Positions 49,931 to 58,495 are shown, counted from the first letter of the stretch. The stretch is 64,000 nucleotides of DNA from Bacillota bacterium (GCA_023453795.1 JAEXSP010000036.1:59992-123991); one strand, 5' to 3'. Notes: generated from the letters alone by a model not told the origin. Program-made: numbers and translations.

Positions 49931-51607
49931 ATGAAAAAGGAAAACATTAATGAGAACATACATATCAATCAGATTGGCTACAGGCTAAAGGATAAAAAGA
50001 TTGCAATTATAAATGGGAGAAGGAGCAAGCTGGCATTTAAAAATAAAATCGGTAACAAATTTGATATTATCAATGATGAAAACAATGAAATTATATATAG
50101 CGGTGATCTGACAGGAGGATCATTAGACGAAAGTAGTGGAGACATTGTCTATTATGCTGATTTTACCTGTATTGAAAGGTCCGGCGCTTACCATATATCT
50201 GTTCAAGGCTTAGGAAGATCGTTTTCCTTCAGGATAGAGGAACATGTTTACAAGGATGTTAAAAATGCTTTGATAAAGGGTTTATACTACCAGCGTTGCG
50301 GAGTTCAGCTTGAAGAAGAGCATGCAGGACCATGGAAGCATAAGGCCTGTCATCTTCAAACCGGTAGATTGTTCGAAGATAACAGCAAGACTCTTGATGG
50401 TACCGGTGGGTGGCACGATGCGGGAGATTACGGTAAATATACAGTTGCGGGAGCTTATGCAGCGGCATTTTTGCTTATAGCGTATGAGCTTATGCCAACT
50501 TCGTTTGGAGAAGCCATCAACATTCCCGAGAGCGGCAATGGAATCCCCGACATTTTAAATGAAACCAGATTTGAACTTGAATGGCTTATGAAAATGCAGG
50601 ACAAGGCTTCCGGCGGAGTCTACAGCAAGTTTACGTCAAAGGTGTTTCCGGATAATCTGGCCCTGGACAGCAAAGGAGTCATGCCGGAGAATGATACACA
50701 CGACCTTTACTTTTTCCCGATTACGTCAACTGCAACTGCAGATTTTGCTGCTGTTATGGGATTGGCTTCAAGGGTGTACAAGCAGTTTGATCAAAGTTTT
50801 GCGGCTGAATGCCTTGAAGCAGCCGAAAAAGCATGGGACTGGCTTGATATAAATAAGGAGCTTATATGCCCGAGAAATCCGCCTGGTGTAGTAACGGGCG
50901 AATATTGGGATGATAGCGACAGAGATGACAGGTATTGGGCAGCAGCAGAATTATTCAGGACTACTTATAAAAAAGAATATCATGATTATGTCATTAAAGC
51001 CTTCAAAACCGATGAGATTGAAAACGGCATGTGGTGGAGGAGTGTAGGGGGTCTGGGCAACATAGCATATCTGTTTGCAGACAGGGAAAAGGTAGATCAA
51101 ATAACGTATAATGAAATCAAGGATAGCCTTCTCGGTCATGCAGATATACTTTTGAATAACAGCAAAGAAGATGGATACAGATTATCCTTTAAAAATCATT
51201 ATATATGGGGAAGCAACCTTCTTGTAATGAATTCTGCATTCTACATGATAATTGCCAATTTTATTAGACCTGACAATGCTTATATTGAAGCAGCACAATG
51301 CCATATGGATTATCTGCTGGGACGCAATGCAGTAAATTATTGCTATGTTACCGGGTTTGGCTCCAAGCCTGTTATGTACCCGCACCACAGGCCGTCTTCT
51401 GCCGACGGAGTTGAAGAACCCGTACCGGGTTTGGTTTCGGGCGGGCCAAATAAGGAACTGCAGGATCGATATGCTCAAAAGCGCCTGACAGGTAAACCGC
51501 CTGCAAGGTGCTTCATAGACAGCGACTTAAGCTATGCGACCAATGAGGTTGCAATTTATTGGAATACACCGGCAGTATTTGTCGCTGCATACTTTGATAT
51601 GGAGTAA
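49931..51607 (+). CDS. Glycoside hydrolase family 9 enzyme without signal peptide
   Basis: This 558-residue GH9 has an N-terminal Ig-like CelD_N domain (residues about 8-100; ENIHINQIGYRLKDKKIAII) and an (alpha/alpha)6 catalytic domain. It contains DGTGGWHDAGDYGKYTVAGA (catalytic base D163/D166), MYPHHRPSSADGVEEPVPGL and SYATNEVAIYWNTPAVFVAA (catalytic acid Glu). There is no signal peptide, no carbohydrate-binding module and no dockerin, so it probably works in the cytoplasm on imported cellodextrins. AGGAGAGG precedes the ATG. It is paralogous to the next GH9 gene. Confidence 0.92.
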   Translation: MKKENINENIHINQIGYRLKDKKIAIINGRRSKLAFKNKIGNKFDIINDENNEIIYSGDLTGGSLDESSGDIVYYADFTCIERSGAYHISVQGLGRSFSFRIEEHVYKDVKNALIKGLYYQRCGVQLEEEHAGPWKHKACHLQTGRLFEDNSKTLDGTGGWHDAGDYGKYTVAGAYAAAFLLIAYELMPTSFGEAINIPESGNGIPDILNETRFELEWLMKMQDKASGGVYSKFTSKVFPDNLALDSKGVMPENDTHDLYFFPITSTATADFAAVMGLASRVYKQFDQSFAAECLEAAEKAWDWLDINKELICPRNPPGVVTGEYWDDSDRDDRYWAAAELFRTTYKKEYHDYVIKAFKTDEIENGMWWRSVGGLGNIAYLFADREKVDQITYNEIKDSLLGHADILLNNSKEDGYRLSFKNHYIWGSNLLVMNSAFYMIIANFIRPDNAYIEAAQCHMDYLLGRNAVNYCYVTGFGSKPVMYPHHRPSSADGVEEPVPGLVSGGPNKELQDRYAQKRLTGKPPARCFIDSDLSYATNEVAIYWNTPAVFVAAYFDME

Positions 51608-51613
51608 ATGAAA

Positions 51614-51760
51614 AACTCACCCCTAGCCCCTCTCTTTGAAAAAAAGAGGGGGATAGAGCAAAAGAAAATTTATTTAGGTTTCATATTCCCGTAAATGTTT
51701 GATCTTTATAAATGTAGAAAATGATAGCAGAATGTTACATTGAGTGGCCAGGGGTGAGTT
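51614..51760. repeat. MITE-like element with 15-bp terminal inverted repeats and hairpin core
   Basis: This 147-bp element between the two GH9 genes starts with AACTCACCCCTAGCC (51614-51628) and ends with its near-perfect inverse GGCCAGGGGTGAGTT (51746-51760; 14 of 15). Just inside the left end is the palindrome CCCCTCTCTTTGA-AAAAAAGAGGGGG. The same sequence is repeated in tandem at 55446-55592 beside a DUF559 gene. No coding capacity. Confidence 0.7.
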
Positions 51761-51851
51761 GTGATTGCTTTTGCCTTAATAGGGTGATAAGATATTAATA
51801 CATAAATGTCAAAAATTTAATAAATAATACACTGAACTTAAGGGGTGTACC

Positions 51852-53597
51852 ATGGAAAGGTTTGCTAAGCTTCTGTTTATACCTGTTATTGCATTTTCAC
51901 TGGTCTTTGGGGGTTGGAGCCTTCATACAGGACTTGATGTAACCGGCGCAAAGACCGTAAAAATCAATGAAAGCATTCATATCGACCAGATCGGTTATGG
52001 GACTAAGGACGTTAAAAAAGCGGTTATTGCAGGCGCTAAGGGTCAGAAATTCGCTCTCATTGAAGAAAAGTCCGGTAAAAATGTATTCGAGGGAGACCTT
52101 ACAGGCAGAATAAATGACAAATCAAGCCGGGATACGGTATCCTATGCAGATTTTTCAAAGGTACAAACACCCGGAAGCTATTACATATTCATACCTGAAA
52201 TGGGTCGCTCATATACTTTCAAAATAGGAAGCGGAATCTACAAAAACATAAAGAACGGTATGCTGAAGGCATTGTACTATCAGCGCTGCGGAATGAAGCT
52301 TTATTATAAATATGCCGGTGCATGGCAGCATGATGCATGCCATACGTCTAAAGGTTCTATTTACGGAACAGAAAAGACCCTGGATGGTTCAGGTGGTTGG
52401 CATGATGCGGGAGACTACGGAAAATATACTGTACCCGCGGCTAAGGCAATGGCTGATTTAATGCTGGCTTATGAAACATTTCCGGGGGCTTTCAAGGAAA
52501 ACGTCAATATCCCTGAAAGCGGAAACAAGATTCCTGATATACTGGACGAAACTAAATATGAACTGCTGTGGCTTTTCAAAATGCAGGATAAGTCATCCGG
52601 AGGGGTATATCATAAGCTTACTTCCGCAAATTTTCCCGAGATGACCACAATGCCGGATGCCGATATATCCGACCTGATATTCTCACCCGTTTCGCCAACG
52701 GCGACTGGAGACTTTGCAGCTGTAATGGCAATGGCCTCAAGGGTATACAAGCCGTTTGACAAACAATTGTCGGCGAAGTGTCTTGCTGCCGCCGAAAAAG
52801 CATGGAAATGGCTGCAAAAAAACAAGAATGCGAAGCAGTTTAAGAACCCTGATGATATTGTAACCGGCGATTATAGTGATACAAGTGACAAGGATGAAAG
52901 GTATTGGGCTGCGGCAGAGCTCTACAGGGCAACAGCCAAAAAGGAATACCATGATTATTTCAAAGATGCTTATAAAAACGGCAAATTTGATAAATTTGAT
53001 TTTAAATGGACCGATACAAAGGAAGTCTATAACATGTCTGCATTTGGAACCATTACATATTTAAATACAGACAGGAATAAAGTTGACAAGACCATTTATA
53101 ACGATATAAAGTCCAAATTCATCAAAAAGGCTGATGGCTTGGTTAGCATAGCAAAAGCAGACGGGTACGGTGTTGCTCTGAAATCTGATGAATATTTCTG
53201 GAGCAGCAATATGAATGTTACCGATAAGGCTATATTCCTTACCTTTGCAAACAAATTCCAGCCAAAGAAAGACTATGTCAATACGGCACAAGATCATTTG
53301 CACTATCTTTTCGGGAGAAATGCTCTTGGGCAATGTTATGTTACGGGGTTTGGGTCTAAGCCTGTAATACAGCCGTCGCACAGGCCTTCTGTGGCAGACG
53401 GAATCGATGCGCCTGTTCCGGGACTTGTTGCCGGCGGGCCTGACAGCTATATGGAAGATCCCTCGGCCCAATCAGCCTTGACTGGTGCAGCACCGGCCAA
53501 GTGCTATATCGACGACGCTACATCCTATTCAACAAATGAAATAGCAATATACTGGAATGCCTCGGCAGTGTTCCTTGCTGGGTATTTCGACAGATAA
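51852..53597 (+). CDS. Secreted glycoside hydrolase family 9 enzyme (no dockerin, no CBM)
   Basis: This 581-residue GH9 has an N-terminal hydrophobic signal or anchor (residues about 5-28; KLLFIPVIAFSLVFGGWSL), then the CelD_N Ig-like domain (about 38-128) and the catalytic domain. The catalytic domain contains DGSGGWHDAGDYGKYTVPAA (base), IQPSHRPSVADGIDAPVPGL and SYSTNEIAIYWNASAVFLAG (acid Glu). The protein ends 15 residues after the acid motif, so there is no dockerin, CBM or sortase signal: it is a free or membrane-tethered enzyme, unlike most cellulosomal GH9s. Strong overall similarity to the preceding gene shows duplication. AGGGGTG precedes the ATG. Confidence 0.93.
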   Translation: MERFAKLLFIPVIAFSLVFGGWSLHTGLDVTGAKTVKINESIHIDQIGYGTKDVKKAVIAGAKGQKFALIEEKSGKNVFEGDLTGRINDKSSRDTVSYADFSKVQTPGSYYIFIPEMGRSYTFKIGSGIYKNIKNGMLKALYYQRCGMKLYYKYAGAWQHDACHTSKGSIYGTEKTLDGSGGWHDAGDYGKYTVPAAKAMADLMLAYETFPGAFKENVNIPESGNKIPDILDETKYELLWLFKMQDKSSGGVYHKLTSANFPEMTTMPDADISDLIFSPVSPTATGDFAAVMAMASRVYKPFDKQLSAKCLAAAEKAWKWLQKNKNAKQFKNPDDIVTGDYSDTSDKDERYWAAAELYRATAKKEYHDYFKDAYKNGKFDKFDFKWTDTKEVYNMSAFGTITYLNTDRNKVDKTIYNDIKSKFIKKADGLVSIAKADGYGVALKSDEYFWSSNMNVTDKAIFLTFANKFQPKKDYVNTAQDHLHYLFGRNALGQCYVTGFGSKPVIQPSHRPSVADGIDAPVPGLVAGGPDSYMEDPSAQSALTGAAPAKCYIDDATSYSTNEIAIYWNASAVFLAGYFDR

Positions 53598-53639
53598 ACA
53601 TCATACTGCTCACTGATGAGAGGATGGCAGATATTGATT

Positions 53640-53666
53640 GGCTCACATTTATGTGAGCCGGTTTTA
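53640..53666 (+). terminator. Terminator after second GH9 gene
   Basis: GGCTCAC-atttat-GTGAGCC (53640-53659) followed by GGTTTTA. Confidence 0.75.
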
Positions 53667-53827
53667 TATGTTCGTCTTTTGTGTATTTATATGCTTATCT
53701 TTTCAAATACTTTTGCCGATTGATTAAATGTGAGATATTGGGTATCATTTATATGTAGGGATTTGTGCAGCGAGGCGGATAAGGAAATGCTTCGGAAATT
53801 ATGCCCATAATATTGGAGATGTGCCGA

Positions 53828-54115
53828 ATGAAAAGAGCTCAGATAAAAAGTGCAATAAAAAACAAAAATAAGGTTAATTTGAGCACCCATTACTGCCATA
53901 CTCATTATGTGGATGCAATAGTAATTAACAACAAGTTAGTCTGCGGCTTTTGCAGGTCAGTTCCTGAAAAGATAATAAATTATGAGACTGAACAGCTGGA
54001 TGGGATGAACAAGGTTGTCTTTTATAAGCTTTGTCCTACATGCGGAGATATTGTGAGAGTAGTGAAGGATTACAATAATACATCATGTAATGAACAATTT
54101 ATAATGAATAATTGA
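53828..54115 (+). CDS. Unknown small zinc-ribbon-like protein
   Basis: This 95-residue protein (start 53828, GGAG about 10 nt upstream; an in-frame ATG at 53801 is possible) has two halves. NLSTHYCHTHYVDAIVINNK contains a C-H-x-H cluster. The rest contains CGFC and CPTCGD, giving C-x2-C ... C-x2-C zinc-ribbon spacing. I recognise no family. It lies 16 bp before the flavin reductase gene and may be co-transcribed with it. Confidence 0.55.
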   Translation: MKRAQIKSAIKNKNKVNLSTHYCHTHYVDAIVINNKLVCGFCRSVPEKIINYETEQLDGMNKVVFYKLCPTCGDIVRVVKDYNNTSCNEQFIMNN

Positions 54116-54131
54116 GAATGGAGTACACAAA

Positions 54132-54716
54132 ATGACCAAGCAAGTATGGAAGCCATCAGCCATATTAAATCCTGTTCCGGTAGTGATGGTAACCTGTTCG
54201 GATAAAGAAGGAAAACCGAATATAATTACACTGGCGTGGGCAGGAACAATTAATTCAGATCCGCCTATGCTTTCGGTATCAATAAGGAAAGAAAGATATT
54301 CATATGGGCTGATTAAGGAGAAAGGTGAATTTGCAGTAAATCTTACAACCAGAAAGCTTGCGTTTGCTGCAGATTATTGCGGTGTCAAATCGGGAAGGGA
54401 TACAGATAAATTTAATACAATGAAGTTGACTCCCGAAAAGGCATCCAAAATAGACGTTCCTGTCATCAAAGAAAGTCCGGTCAACATCGAATGCCGTGTG
54501 GAAAAAATTATTGAATTAGGTTCCCATGACTTATTCATTGCAAGAATAGTTGCGGTTAACGTAGAGGAAAGCCTTCTTGACAAAAAGGGAAAGCTCCAGC
54601 TTGGCAAAGCCGACCTTATTTGTTATTCTCACGGCGAGTACTGGGGATTGGAAAAGCCGTTGGGATACTTTGGGTACTCGGTAACCAAAGCGAAAAACAA
54701 ACGAAAAAGAAGATAG
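54132..54716 (+). CDS. Flavin reductase-like FMN-binding protein
   Basis: This 194-residue protein of the flavoredoxin/flavin reductase family reads VVMVTCSDKEGKPNIITLAW, SDPPMLSVSIRKERYSYGLI and GEFAVNLTTRKLAFAADYCG, all typical of the FMN-binding split barrel. The C-terminal YWGLEKPLGYFGYSVTK is also characteristic. It may pass electrons from ferredoxin or NADH to flavin or another acceptor. It is convergent with pflA (1-bp gap). Confidence 0.88.
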   Translation: MTKQVWKPSAILNPVPVVMVTCSDKEGKPNIITLAWAGTINSDPPMLSVSIRKERYSYGLIKEKGEFAVNLTTRKLAFAADYCGVKSGRDTDKFNTMKLTPEKASKIDVPVIKESPVNIECRVEKIIELGSHDLFIARIVAVNVEESLLDKKGKLQLGKADLICYSHGEYWGLEKPLGYFGYSVTKAKNKRKRR

Positions 54717-54717
54717 C

Positions 54718-55428
54718 CTATATAAGAAGGAGCTTTCTTATACGCTCTATATCTTCCTCCGAAGCTTCCGGAACATCCTGCAGCGAATAGCCCAAGCCAA
54801 GCTCCTTCCATTTGAATTCACCCATCTTGTGGAACGGAAGAAGCTCTACATTTTCAATATTCGATTTGCTTTTGATAAACGTTGAAAGCATTCTTATACT
54901 TATTTCATCATCGGTTAAACCAGGAACAACGACATATCTCAGCCATACGGGGATTTTTCTTTCTTCAAGCAGCCTGGCAAATTGAAGCGGAAGCTCGTTT
55001 GATTGTCCCGTAATTTGTTTATGCTTTTCCGGATTCATATGCTTGATATCCAGCAGTACAAGATCTGTAAAGTCCAACAACTGTGACAGGGGACGGTTCT
55101 CTGTCACAAAACCGTTTGTATCAATTGCCGTATGAATACCTTCGGCTTTGCATTTCTTAAACAGCTCAGTCAAAAATTCGATCTGCATAAGAGGTTCACC
55201 GCCTGAAATTGTGATGCCTCCCCCGGAATTTTTAAAGTAGGGAATGTACCTTCTTATTTTATCCATTAACTCATCAACACTGTACTCAGTGCCTTCATTG
55301 CAATTCCAAGTGTCAGGGTTATGGCAGTATAGACAACGGAAAGGACAGCCCTGCAGGAATATTACAAAACGTATTCCAGGGCCGTCAACGGTACCGAAGG
55401 TTTCAAATGAATGGATTCTGCCCAGCAT
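54718..55428 (-). CDS. pflA: Pyruvate formate-lyase activating enzyme
   Basis: This 236-residue radical SAM activase generates the glycyl radical on PflB. It has the CxxxCxxC motif in CPFRCLYCHNPDTW, the SAM motif ISGGEPLMQIEFLTELFKKC, and IHTAIDTNGFV. The short insert-free form fits PflA rather than ferredoxin-bearing activases. Its ribosome-binding site, AAAGGGGTGAG 5 nt before ATG, lies within a partial copy of the 50-bp repeat that fills the gap to the DUF559 gene. It normally stands directly behind pflB. Confidence 0.95.
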   Translation of the reverse strand: MLGRIHSFETFGTVDGPGIRFVIFLQGCPFRCLYCHNPDTWNCNEGTEYSVDELMDKIRRYIPYFKNSGGGITISGGEPLMQIEFLTELFKKCKAEGIHTAIDTNGFVTENRPLSQLLDFTDLVLLDIKHMNPEKHKQITGQSNELPLQFARLLEERKIPVWLRYVVVPGLTDDEISIRMLSTFIKSKSNIENVELLPFHKMGEFKWKELGLGYSLQDVPEASEEDIERIRKLLLI

Positions 55429-55431
55429 GAC

Positions 55432-55592
55432 AACTCACCCCTTTAGGATAACTCACCCCTAGCCCCTCTCTTTGATAAAAAGAGGGGATGAAGTAATGAT
55501 AACTCACCTAGCCCCTCTCTTGATAAAAAGAGGGGATGAAGTAAGGATAACTCACCCCTGCCCCTCTCTTTCATAAAAAGAGGGGGATGAGG
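55432..55592. repeat. Tandem array of about 50-bp palindromic repeats, DUF559-linked
   Basis: Three full copies and one partial copy of a unit, GATAACTCACCCCTAGCC then CCTCTCTTTGATAAAAAG then AGGGGATGAAGTAA, start at about 55446, 55496 and 55544; the partial copy is 55432-55443. Each full unit carries a hairpin CCCCTCT-cttt-gata-aaa-AGAGGGG. Copies differ by one- to three-base indels (the second lacks CCC, the third lacks A and G). The array abuts the DUF559 stop codon (2 bp) and the pflA start. The spacing is too regular and unspaced for CRISPR. A fifth copy is the 51614-51760 element. Confidence 0.9.
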
Positions 55593-55593
55593 A

Positions 55594-55944
55594 TTAAATG
55601 ATATCTGTTAATAAATCTGCAACACTTTTTGTAATGAAGTCTTCATTTTTGATCCTGATTACTTTCATACCTAACTGATTTATTATGTATGTTCTAAGTT
55701 TATCATATTCTTTTTGCTTTTCATGAATCTTACCATCTATTTCAATAACAAGCTTCTTTTCAGCACAATAGAAATCAGCAATAAAGAATCTATCTTCACC
55801 GAAGTAGTTAAACTTAATAGGGTGCTGCCTAAGAAATTTCAGACCGTTGTAATTTCTGTTTCGGACAGCTTCCCAAAATATAGCTTCACTATTTGTTTGA
55901 TTTTTTCTAAGATGCCTTGCAGCACTCTTTATTACTTCTTTCAT
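55594..55944 (-). CDS. DUF559 (Vsr-like PD-(D/E)XK fold) protein inserted between pflB and pflA
   Basis: This 116-residue DUF559 protein has the ordered signature AARHLRKNQTNSEAIFWEAV, FLRQHPIKFNYFGEDRFFIA-DFYCAEKKLVIEIDGKIHEKQKEYD. The D...E-x-D-G-x-x-H residues match the Vsr/endonuclease-like active site. A C-terminal NQLGMKVIRIKNEDF completes the fold. Start ATG lies 3 nt after the pflB stop without a clear ribosome-binding site, so it is translated by coupling. It is followed directly by the palindromic repeat array. Substrate and function are unknown; a nuclease acting on the repeats is a hypothesis. Confidence 0.88.
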   Translation of the reverse strand: MKEVIKSAARHLRKNQTNSEAIFWEAVRNRNYNGLKFLRQHPIKFNYFGEDRFFIADFYCAEKKLVIEIDGKIHEKQKEYDKLRTYIINQLGMKVIRIKNEDFITKSVADLLTDII

Positions 55945-55947
55945 AGA

Positions 55948-58182
55948 CTACATTGCGTTATGGAAGGTCCTTGCTATTACTTCAAGCTGCTGCTGTCTTG
56001 TAAGCCGTATAAAGTTTACTGCATAGCCCGATACCCTTATTGTAAGCTGAGGATAGTTGTAAGGATCCTCCATGGCCTTTTCAAGTACAACTCTTTCCAA
56101 TACATTAATATTGATATGGTGCCCGCCTTGGGTAAAATATCCGTCAAGCAAAGCAACCAGATTATTCAAACGGACTTTAGTATCCCGTCCAAGCGCACGC
56201 GGAACAAGGGTAAGTGTAAGTGAAACTCCGTCCCGGCAGTATTCATATGGGATTTTTGCAACTGAGTTCAGCGCTGCCAAAGCACCCATGACGTCCCTGC
56301 CATGCATCGGATTTGCACCCGGAGCAAATGGTTCGCCCTTGTGCCTGCCGTCCGGCGTGGAGCCGGTCTTCTTGCCGTAAACGACATTGGACGTGATGGT
56401 CAATATGGAAAGTGTATGCTTTGCATTTCTGTAAGTGCTGTTTTGCTTCAAATCATTGTAGAAGCTTTTTACGACTTCTACTGCTATGCTGTCAACACGG
56501 TCGTCATCATTGCCGAATTGAGGATAGTCACCTTTGATCTCGAAGTCCGTAATCAGTCCCCGCTCATCCCTAATAGCCCTGACATACGTATATTTGATGG
56601 CGCTGAGAGAATCCACGAGAACGGAAAGACCGGCAATTCCAAAAGCCATCAGCCTTTCAACATCGGTATCATGAAGAGCCATCATAAGCCGCTCGTATGC
56701 ATATTTGTCATGCATATAATGTATTGTGTTCATTGTGTTTACATACAGGCGGGTCAACCACTTCTGCATTTGCCGGAACCTGCTGAGCACCTTATTATAA
56801 TCAAGGTATTCATCTGGGTATGGTTCAAATTCAGGTGCAACCTGCATACCTGTGTTTTCGTCCTTGCCGCCATTCAAGGCGAGAAGGAGCAGCTTGGCAA
56901 GGTTGCACCGGGCACCGAAAAATTGCATGTCCTTACCCAAGCGCATTGCCGATACACAGCAGGAAATGCCGTAGTCATCGCCATATAATGGTTCCATCAG
57001 GTCGTCATTTTCATACTGTATGGCGCTTGTAACCATTGAAACCTTTGCACAGAAGGTTTTAAAGGCGATAGGGAGCTTTTCCGACCACAGAATTGTCAAA
57101 TTGGGTTCAGGCGCCGGCCCCAGGTTGAATAATGTATGAAGGAACCTGAAGGAGGTCTTTGTGACCATATGGCGGCCGTCCTCGCATACTCCGCCAAGGG
57201 ATTCGGTTATCCATACGGGATCTCCGGCAAAAAGTTCATCATAATCGTGTGTTCTTAGGTGTCTTATTAACCTGAGCTTGATTACAAACTGGTCAATCAG
57301 TTCCTGCGCTTCCTGTTCGGTTAATGCGCCTTCCCCCAAATCTCTTTGAATGTAGATGTCAAAGAAGGTATTGACCCTACCTAAAGAGTTGGCTGCGCCA
57401 TTAGTTTCTTTCAGTGAACCTAGAAATGCAAAATAGGTCCATTGAATCGCTTCAAGTGCATTGGTGGCAGGGCGTGTAATATCACAGCCATATGAGGCTG
57501 CCAATTCTATCAGCTCTTTTAATGAAGCGATCTGTTCATACACTTCTTCGCGCAAACGTATCTTTTCATCTGTCATATCACCGTCTGAAAGAATATCCAA
57601 ATCTTTTTGCTTTTCTTCTATAAGTTTACTGACACCATACAAGGCTACACGTCTGTAATCTCCGATAATCCTGCCGCGTCCGTAAGCGTCCGGAAGTCCT
57701 GTGATTACCCCGCTTTTTCTAGCTTTTTTCATTTCAGAGGTATATGCACTGAAAACCCCGTCATTGTGGGTCTTGCGGTATTTTCCGAAAACATTTTCAA
57801 TTTTAGGGGACAGCGCATAGTCATATTCATGGCATGACTGGTTAACCATTCTGATGCCTCCATAAGGTTGAATGGCTCTCTTTAGCGGTTTGTCTGTCTG
57901 CAATCCCTTGATGACTTCAAGATTTTGATCTATATATCCTGCAGGATGGCTTGTTATGCCGGCAACTGTCTTTGCATCGACACTAAGAACCCCGCCCTTG
58001 AGAAACTCATCACGAAGGAGCTTCTTGCACTTGCTCCACAGCTTTTTGGTCTTAAGGCTTGAGTCAACAAGAAATTCTTCACCGCCGTCATATTGTGTGA
58101 AGTTTTTGCTTATGAAATCTCTGACATTTATTTTTTCCTGCCATTCACCGGCAGTAAATCTTCTCCATGCAGTTTCGTTCAT
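55948..58182 (-). CDS. pflB: Pyruvate formate-lyase
   Basis: This 744-residue glycyl radical enzyme splits pyruvate plus CoA to acetyl-CoA and formate. The catalytic cysteine pair reads YGISCCVSAM (C408-C409), and the glycyl radical loop LTIRVSGYAVNFIRL puts the radical on G719. The pyruvate-binding region GRGRIIGDYRRVALYG is also present. GGGGGTG precedes the ATG. Transcription starts behind a ZTP riboswitch. The partner pflA lies downstream beyond a DUF559/repeat insert. Formate produced can feed one-carbon (purine) metabolism, which fits control by ZTP. Confidence 0.97.
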   Translation of the reverse strand: MNETAWRRFTAGEWQEKINVRDFISKNFTQYDGGEEFLVDSSLKTKKLWSKCKKLLRDEFLKGGVLSVDAKTVAGITSHPAGYIDQNLEVIKGLQTDKPLKRAIQPYGGIRMVNQSCHEYDYALSPKIENVFGKYRKTHNDGVFSAYTSEMKKARKSGVITGLPDAYGRGRIIGDYRRVALYGVSKLIEEKQKDLDILSDGDMTDEKIRLREEVYEQIASLKELIELAASYGCDITRPATNALEAIQWTYFAFLGSLKETNGAANSLGRVNTFFDIYIQRDLGEGALTEQEAQELIDQFVIKLRLIRHLRTHDYDELFAGDPVWITESLGGVCEDGRHMVTKTSFRFLHTLFNLGPAPEPNLTILWSEKLPIAFKTFCAKVSMVTSAIQYENDDLMEPLYGDDYGISCCVSAMRLGKDMQFFGARCNLAKLLLLALNGGKDENTGMQVAPEFEPYPDEYLDYNKVLSRFRQMQKWLTRLYVNTMNTIHYMHDKYAYERLMMALHDTDVERLMAFGIAGLSVLVDSLSAIKYTYVRAIRDERGLITDFEIKGDYPQFGNDDDRVDSIAVEVVKSFYNDLKQNSTYRNAKHTLSILTITSNVVYGKKTGSTPDGRHKGEPFAPGANPMHGRDVMGALAALNSVAKIPYEYCRDGVSLTLTLVPRALGRDTKVRLNNLVALLDGYFTQGGHHININVLERVVLEKAMEDPYNYPQLTIRVSGYAVNFIRLTRQQQLEVIARTFHNAM

Positions 58183-58305
58183 AGAAACACCCCCAAAAAC
58201 CAGTTTCCGGATTACAATTTAAATTTTCTCAAAACTAATTGATCTAAACTGATTGTAGTTTATTTATTCCAACATATAAGTAAAATGAAACCTATCAGGC
58301 AAATT

Positions 58306-58412
58306 AAAAACCGCCTGAGCAAATAAATCTTATGTATTATTTACCCAGACGGTCGATATTCTTCAAATCATACTTCATGTGGTAAACTCCACTTCCGCCA
58401 GTCGTATGATTG
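58306..58412 (-). ncRNA. ZTP (pfl-motif) riboswitch with overlapping terminator
   Basis: On the minus strand, ATCATAC-GACTGGCGGAA begins the aptamer (58410-58393). GTGGA-gtttA-CCAC follows, and GTATGAT (58373-58367) closes the P1 pairing with ATCATAC. GACCGTCTGGG (about 58354-58344) is the second conserved block of ZTP aptamers. The CCGTCTGGGTAAATAA block also pairs over 16 bp (with G-U) with TTATTTGCTCAGGCGG, followed by TTTTT: a terminator (58352-58306) exclusive with the aptamer. When ZTP/ZMP is bound, pflB would be expressed. A TATAAT lies just upstream (58430-58425, minus). Confidence 0.93.
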
Positions 58413-58466
58413 TTTTCATATTAAATTATAAATAAAGTATATTTTTTTTGAGTAGATTTGTCAATG

Positions 58467-58495
58467 GCTAAAGGTTTATTGTACTTTAGCTTTTT
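58467..58495 (+). terminator. Plus-strand terminator with no obvious gene upstream
   Basis: GCTAAAG (58467-58473) pairs with CTTTAGC (58484-58490), followed by TTTTTC. It faces away from pflB, between the riboswitch promoter and motA; it may end a short plus-strand transcript antisense to the riboswitch leader, or be a chance structure. Confidence 0.5.

Noticed and set aside
55446..55592. Possible CRISPR array
   Set aside because: Repeats follow one another without unique spacers, are palindromic, vary in length and have no cas genes nearby.
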